NCBI GenBank assembly: GCA_002694345.1
Contig: NZLV01000009.1
Location: forward strand, 1-23,224
DNA from: Maricaulis sp.
GTDB lineage: Bacteria > Pseudomonadota > Alphaproteobacteria > Caulobacterales > Maricaulaceae
Length of the DNA: 23,224 nucleotides
Reading direction: 5' to 3'
Shown: in pieces, positions 19,693-23,224 of the stretch
How positions within the stretch are numbered: the first letter of the stretch is position 1
Layout: every line of letters begins with the position of its first letter
The notes under the pieces: generated by a model
What the model saw: the letters and a program-made list of their open reading frames with translations, nothing else
The model's database searches: none
What the model was told of the DNA's origin: nothing
Program-made: the position numbers and the translations under genes

Positions 19693-20945
19693 GGGCGAGC
19701 AAGGCGGTACCTGACCGCCTGAACCCGGCCGAACATGACTGGATGACGGCCTCGTCCACACGCCGGGTCATGGCCGCGCTCGAGGCCGCGCGCCCCGGCG
19801 GCAGCCGTTTTGTGGGCGGGTGTGTGCGCAATGCCCTCCTGGGGCGGCCGGTCGCCGATATCGATATCGCCACGCAGCTGACGCCGGACGAGACCATCGC
19901 CGCGGCGCGGGCGGCCGGGCTGAAACCCGTCCCGACCGGCAAGGCGCATGGCACGATCACCATTGTCTGTGACGGTGAGCCCTTCGAGGTCACCACGCTG
20001 CGGCGGGATGTGGAAACGGATGGGCGCCGCGCCGTGGTCGCCTTCACCACGGACTGGACGGAGGATGCGCGCCGCCGCGACTTCCGGCTAAACGCGCTCT
20101 ACGCCGACCGGGACGGGGTGATTCTCGACCCGACCGGCGGTCTGGAAGATGTGGAAAAGCGGCGCTTCGTCCTCGTCGGCTCCGCCGAGGATCGCATCCG
20201 GGAAGATTATTTGCGCATCCTCCGGCTCTACCGGTTCGAGGCCTGGTACGGGACAGGATCACCGGATGATGCAGGCTTCTCGGCGGCCGCCAAGCTTCAG
20301 GAAGGCTTGGACAAATTATCGGTTGAGCGGGTCTGGTCGGAGGTCAAGAAACTGCTGGCCGCGCCGGATCCGGGGCCGGTGATCCGCCGCATGGACGAGG
20401 CGGGAATCCTGCAGCGCATTCTCGGAGTGAACGGATCCTTAAGAGTCCTGACCGGTATCATTGCCCAAGATGTAGAATACGGTTTAGCGCCCGATTCGCT
20501 TTTGCGGTTTGCGGCGCTGGCCAATGGCGGACCGGAAAGGATCAAGACCATGGCAGCCAAGCTGAAAATGTCGAATGCCGAGACGCGCCGCCTTTCGGGA
20601 GCGGTCGACCCGTCGGCCCGTGAAGACGTCACCGAAGCCTTTTCCGACCTCCAGGCCGCCGAGCGCGCCCTGATGACGCTCGGTGCCCGGGCCTTCGAGG
20701 ACCAGGTTCGCCTGCAGGCGGCCGGCGAGGTGCCCCCGCCGCCGCGCGACTGGACCCTGCTCGCCAAGTTCGCCCGCGAATGGCAGGAGCCCGACTTCCC
20801 GGTGAAGGGCGGCGATCTCATCCTTCTCGGCTACGAGCCGGGCCCGATGCTGGGCGATGCCATGGACGAGCTGAAGGCGCACTGGATCGCCGAGCGCTTC
20901 GAGCCGACCAAGGAAGAACTCCTCGCCAAGCTGAGCCAGCACTGA
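19689..20945 (+). CDS. cca: CCA tRNA nucleotidyltransferase
   Basis: A 418-residue class II nucleotidyltransferase that adds or repairs the 3' CCA of tRNAs. The active-site GG is at residues 43-44 (RFVGGCVRNALLGR) with the catalytic DxD as DID at 57-59. Motif B follows, then RRRDFRLNALYADRDG, which is the nucleotide-selecting region, and EDRIREDYLRILRLYRFEA, the conserved helix after the fingers. The helical C-terminal half (about 215-415) is typical of the alphaproteobacterial type and lacks an HD hydrolase motif. The start, at the ATGA overlap with DUF6111, is supported by an N-terminal helix before the GG motif. The CCA end of the nearby tRNA gene is encoded, so for that tRNA the enzyme would serve repair. 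A terminator follows 18 bases after the stop. Confidence 0.95.
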   Translation: MRASKAVPDRLNPAEHDWMTASSTRRVMAALEAARPGGSRFVGGCVRNALLGRPVADIDIATQLTPDETIAAARAAGLKPVPTGKAHGTITIVCDGEPFEVTTLRRDVETDGRRAVVAFTTDWTEDARRRDFRLNALYADRDGVILDPTGGLEDVEKRRFVLVGSAEDRIREDYLRILRLYRFEAWYGTGSPDDAGFSAAAKLQEGLDKLSVERVWSEVKKLLAAPDPGPVIRRMDEAGILQRILGVNGSLRVLTGIIAQDVEYGLAPDSLLRFAALANGGPERIKTMAAKLKMSNAETRRLSGAVDPSAREDVTEAFSDLQAAERALMTLGARAFEDQVRLQAAGEVPPPPRDWTLLAKFAREWQEPDFPVKGGDLILLGYEPGPMLGDAMDELKAHWIAERFEPTKEELLAKLSQH

Positions 20946-20963
20946 CAAACAGGCGGTTCAATC

Positions 20964-21001
20964 CACAGAAAAACCCCGGCCATAGAGCCGGGGTTTCTGT
21001 G
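20964..21001. terminator. Bidirectional intrinsic terminator
   Basis: A seven-base-pair GC stem (CCCCGGC, loop CATAGA) extended by A-T pairs and an outer CACAG/CTGTG. Both sides give U-runs: TTT rightward after cca and TTTTT leftward after the CPBP gene. It lies between two convergent genes, as expected. Confidence 0.9.
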
Positions 21002-21019
21002 TCGGGCGCCGGGGCGGCC

Positions 21020-21763
21020 TCAGATGTCGAGGCCGAGATAGAGCGTGGTGAAGCTCAGCGTGTTCACCGCGCCGTGGGCCAGGATCAGCGGCCACAGATT
21101 GCGCTTGTAGACCAGGTAGAGCGTGCCCAGGGCCGCGCCGATCAGGCCGGTCTGGATCAGGCCGGGAATGCCTTGGTAGTAGACGTGCACCATGCCGAAG
21201 ATGAAGGCCGGGATCATCACGCTCAGCACCTGGCCCCAACGCGCGTCCGGCAGGATGCGGCCGATGCGGTTGATCAGATAGCCGCGGAAGAAGATTTCCT
21301 CGCCGATCGCGGCACTGGTCCAGGTCAGGGCCAGCCAGCCCAGATAGACCGGCAGATTGCCGACAATGTCGCCGAACCGGGCATCAATGCCTTCCTGATC
21401 GCCTTCCAGGGACCAGAAGCCCAGGAAATCTCCGGCAAAGGCCACGCCGGTTCCGGCCGCCAGGATGGCAATCACGCCCAGAATGGCCTGGGGCAGGATG
21501 AGCGGGGCGGACCACCAGCGCTTCAGGCGGATGAGGCCCAGCGTGGCCCGGCTTTCACCGCGCCAGGCCATGATCATGGCCAGCACGGCCAGCGTGATGC
21601 CCAGTGAGATCGGACCGGCATAGCGCCAGACAATCTGGTCGAAGATCAGCTTGGTGCCGACCAGGACGGCTAGCAGGAAACCCACTTCCAGAAGCAGGCC
21701 CATCCGGCCCGGGTTCTGGTGCCGTGTGGTGATCGGCGTGTCTGCGGGGGAGGCAGCAATCAT
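21020..21763 (-). CDS. CPBP-family intramembrane glutamic endopeptidase
   Basis: A 247-residue polytopic membrane protein of the CPBP (Abi/Rce1-like) family. The catalytic motifs are intact: EEIFFRG (155-161) with the two glutamates, FGMVH (189-193) and HGAVN (230-234). About seven hydrophobic helices are seen, among them LLLEVGFLLAVLVGTKLIF and ILGVIAILAAGTGVAFAG. Family members act as intramembrane proteases or in prenylated-peptide processing, but most bacterial ones have unknown substrates. A good ribosome-binding site (AAGGA) precedes ATG 21763. The gene begins 33 bases after the AraC-type regulator stops and may be co-transcribed with it. A role in bacteriocin self-immunity is known for some homologues, but nothing here supports it. 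Confidence 0.92.
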   Translation of the reverse strand: MIAASPADTPITTRHQNPGRMGLLLEVGFLLAVLVGTKLIFDQIVWRYAGPISLGITLAVLAMIMAWRGESRATLGLIRLKRWWSAPLILPQAILGVIAILAAGTGVAFAGDFLGFWSLEGDQEGIDARFGDIVGNLPVYLGWLALTWTSAAIGEEIFFRGYLINRIGRILPDARWGQVLSVMIPAFIFGMVHVYYQGIPGLIQTGLIGAALGTLYLVYKRNLWPLILAHGAVNTLSFTTLYLGLDI

Positions 21764-21796
21764 GTCTTTTTATCCTTCAAGGCGCGCGCGGCGCGA

Positions 21797-22621
21797 TCAG
21801 TGAAGGACAGTCTGATCCAGCCTCCCGGTCGGGTCTTGAATGATCGTGCGGCGCCATTGGCCCGGCGAGATGCCATAGGCGGCCTTGAACTGGCGGGTCA
21901 TGTGGGCCTGGTCGGCAAACCCGGCATCCATGGCGGCATCTGCCAGCCGGTCGCCCGACTGCACGCCGGCGCGCACCCGGTCCAGACGGCGCAGGGTGAG
22001 ATAACGGCCCGGCGACGTGCCCCGCAGGGCCCGGAAGGCGCGGCACAACTGCCAGCGGTCCAGCCCGGTCTCCAGCTCCAGCGTGGCCAGGGAAATCCCC
22101 TCTTCCAGATGCGCCTCGATCAGCGCGCAGGCCCGGTCGACCTGTTCGCGGACAAAGCGTTGCACCGGAGCGGGGGCATCGCACAGCGCGTCCAGCGCCT
22201 GGGCCAGCTCGATCAGCGCGGTTTCGGTTTCCAGGGCCGAGGCGGTCTCCGGCAGGGCATGCAGTGTCTTGACCGCACGTACCAGGGACGCATCCCGGCT
22301 CAGCCCGCCGGGCAGGAAGGGCAGGCCGTGACCGGGACGCACCTTGCCCAGCCAGTCCGGGCGCAGGGTGATGGCGGCATAGCCGAACCCGTCATCCGTT
22401 CCCGGCCGGCCGTCATGCAGTTCATCGGGATGCAGCACGACCACGCCGCCGGGCCGGGAATGCCGGGTCTCGCCGCAATAGTCGAAGCTCTGCACGCCAT
22501 GCAGCGTCAGCGCCAGCGTGTAGGTGTCGTGGCGGTGCGGGGCAAAAGCCTGGTCGACCAGGTCCACGCGAAAACGCTGGAAAGGGCGGTCAGTCTGTAT
22601 CGGGGCGCTCGGTTCGGGCAC
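21797..22621 (-). CDS. AraC-family transcriptional regulator
   Basis: A 274-residue regulator. The N-terminal half is an AraC-type cupin-like sensing domain (HRHDTYTLALTLHGVQSFDYCG near 30-50, RPGGVVVLHPDELHDG). The C-terminal part has the two helix-turn-helix units: ISLATLELETGLDRWQLCRA and LADAAMDAGFADQAHMTRQF, with the family signature ending in YGISPGQWRR. The start is a GTG, because an in-frame TGA lies six bases upstream and no ATG occurs before the conserved part; the ribosome-binding site (GGATGAG) lies in a possible hairpin. It probably controls the CPBP gene 33 bases downstream or itself; the inducer is unknown. Confidence 0.92.
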   Translation of the reverse strand: MPEPSAPIQTDRPFQRFRVDLVDQAFAPHRHDTYTLALTLHGVQSFDYCGETRHSRPGGVVVLHPDELHDGRPGTDDGFGYAAITLRPDWLGKVRPGHGLPFLPGGLSRDASLVRAVKTLHALPETASALETETALIELAQALDALCDAPAPVQRFVREQVDRACALIEAHLEEGISLATLELETGLDRWQLCRAFRALRGTSPGRYLTLRRLDRVRAGVQSGDRLADAAMDAGFADQAHMTRQFKAAYGISPGQWRRTIIQDPTGRLDQTVLH

Positions 22622-22623
22622 GT

Positions 22624-22682
22624 CTCATCCATCGGCTACGGATGAGTGTGATGAACGACAGAGGCCGATTGGATGCAATCGG
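22624..22682 (-). promoter_or_regulatory. Overlapping inverted repeats just upstream of the AraC-type gene
   Basis: Two perfect hairpins lie in the 84-base gap after hemF: CTCATCC/GGATGAG (22624-22646, nine-base loop) ending two bases from the GTG start, and CCGATTG-GATG-CAATCGG (22665-22682). A third pairing is possible, because CATCCATCGG (22626-22635) is complementary to CCGATTGGATG (22665-22675) except for one extra base. It may be an operator with paired half-sites or an RNA switch covering the ribosome-binding site. Confidence 0.45.
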
Positions 22683-22705
22683 GATACAGTCGGGCTGCGT
22701 CCCGC

Positions 22706-23224
22706 CTAGGGCCACTTCGCCTCGGGCGGCATGGAGGACAGGATGGATTTCACATTCCCGCCGGTCTCCAGGCCGAATTTCGTGCCACGGTCATAGAGCA
22801 GGTTGAACTCGGCATAGCGGCCGCGGCGGACCAGCTGTTCCTCGCGGTCTTCCGGTGTCCAGGTCTCGCCCATGCGGCGGCGGACCAGCATGGGATAGGT
22901 CTTCAGGAAGGCCAGACCGACATCGCGGGTGAAGGCAAAGTCGGCATCCCAGTCGCCCGTATTGTGGCGGTCATAGAAAATCCCGCCAATGCCGCGCGGT
23001 TCATCGCGATGGGGCAGGTAGAAATACTCGTCACACCAAGCCTTGAAGCGGGAGTGATAGTCCTTGCCATGCGTATCGCAGGCCGTCTGGCAGGCGGCGT
23101 GGAAATCCTTCGCATCGGGATGGTCCTGCGTGCGGGCCCGATCCAGCACCGGCGTCAAATCCATGCCGCCGCCGAACCACCACTGGGTCGTGGTGATGAA
23201 GCGGGTATTCATGTGCACGGCCGG
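22706..23224 (-). CDS. hemF: Aerobic coproporphyrinogen-III oxidase HemF, C-terminal part
   Basis: This frame is open through the window's right edge and gives the last 172 residues; about 120 N-terminal residues of a protein of roughly 290-300 are missing. It converts coproporphyrinogen III to protoporphyrinogen IX with oxygen in heme synthesis. Typical blocks are PAVHMNTRF at the edge, WWFGGGMDLTP, YHSRFKAWCDEYFYLPHR, the catalytic-region DEPRGIGGIFYD, and the C-terminal RRGRYAEFNLLYDRGTKFGL followed by a SMPPEAKW-type ending. All are intact. It is leftward, 84 bases upstream of the AraC-type gene, but separate promoters are likely. Confidence 0.96.
   Translation of the reverse strand, partial: PAVHMNTRFITTTQWWFGGGMDLTPVLDRARTQDHPDAKDFHAACQTACDTHGKDYHSRFKAWCDEYFYLPHRDEPRGIGGIFYDRHNTGDWDADFAFTRDVGLAFLKTYPMLVRRRMGETWTPEDREEQLVRRGRYAEFNLLYDRGTKFGLETGGNVKSILSSMPPEAKWP

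Noticed and set aside
21020..22621. CPBP protease plus AraC-type regulator as a defence or bacteriocin-immunity module.
   Set aside because: CPBP proteins are very common and mostly uncharacterised; no peptide, toxin or mobile element lies nearby.
1..23224. CRISPR arrays, insertion sequences, phage genes or attachment sites (including at the tRNA 3' end).
   Set aside because: No spaced direct repeats, transposase or integrase signatures, or duplicated tRNA end were seen.

Overview
The window is GC-rich chromosomal DNA from an alphaproteobacterium, most likely a Caulobacterales/Maricaulales relative (Maricaulis- or Hyphomonas-like). This rests on gene content: DUF6111, DUF1285, a DUF4159/BatA-like fusion beside MoxR and DUF58, a type II malate/lactate dehydrogenase homologue, and aerobic HemF. 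It also rests on GCTA-type promoter cores resembling the Caulobacter housekeeping class. I see no CRISPR array, insertion sequence, phage gene or rRNA. Gene density is high and most neighbours touch or overlap.

Layout. 1-3650: the end of a possible SRPBCC protein, a LON-substrate-binding-domain protein, a small STAS/SEC14-like protein, a ParA-type ATPase with a ribbon-helix-helix partner, and a hotdog thioesterase. 3640-7742: an Ldh-family oxidoreductase, a 339-bp AT-rich gap, a secreted stand-alone TonB-domain protein, a methyl-accepting chemotaxis protein broken by a one-base frameshift, and a tRNA with anticodon CAT. 7862-9832: a small membrane protein, cutA, and the queC-queE pair for the 7-deazaguanine (queuosine precursor) pathway. 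9834-11337: two secreted paralogues of unrecognised family and a small lipoprotein. 11420-18107: a leftward operon encoding a MoxR AAA+ ATPase, a DUF58 protein and two very large membrane proteins with VWA-like, DUF4159 and amidotransferase-like domains. 18192-20945: a rightward, tightly overlapping block DUF1285 - CoA pyrophosphatase - DUF6111 - CCA tRNA nucleotidyltransferase. 20964-23224: a bidirectional terminator, then a CPBP-family membrane protease, an AraC-type regulator and the 3' part of hemF, all leftward.

How the parts fit. The MoxR/DUF58/BatA-like operon reads as one envelope machine: a cytoplasmic AAA+ chaperone acting on membrane-anchored VWA-type proteins. It is divergent from the CCA block across an 84-bp gap that holds a perfect inverted repeat. 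ParA and its RHH partner form a compact two-gene unit that looks like a ParA/ParG-type positioning or segregation module sited away from any visible parB or parS. queC and queE overlap by four bases and supply preQ0 synthesis steps.

Most of the window is ordinary core genome. The points most worth a second look are the frameshifted chemoreceptor, the ParA-RHH pair, the secreted paralogue pair with a matching promoter element, the degenerate VWA site in the DUF4159 protein, the back-to-back promoter between cutA and queC, and the overlapping inverted repeats upstream of the AraC gene.
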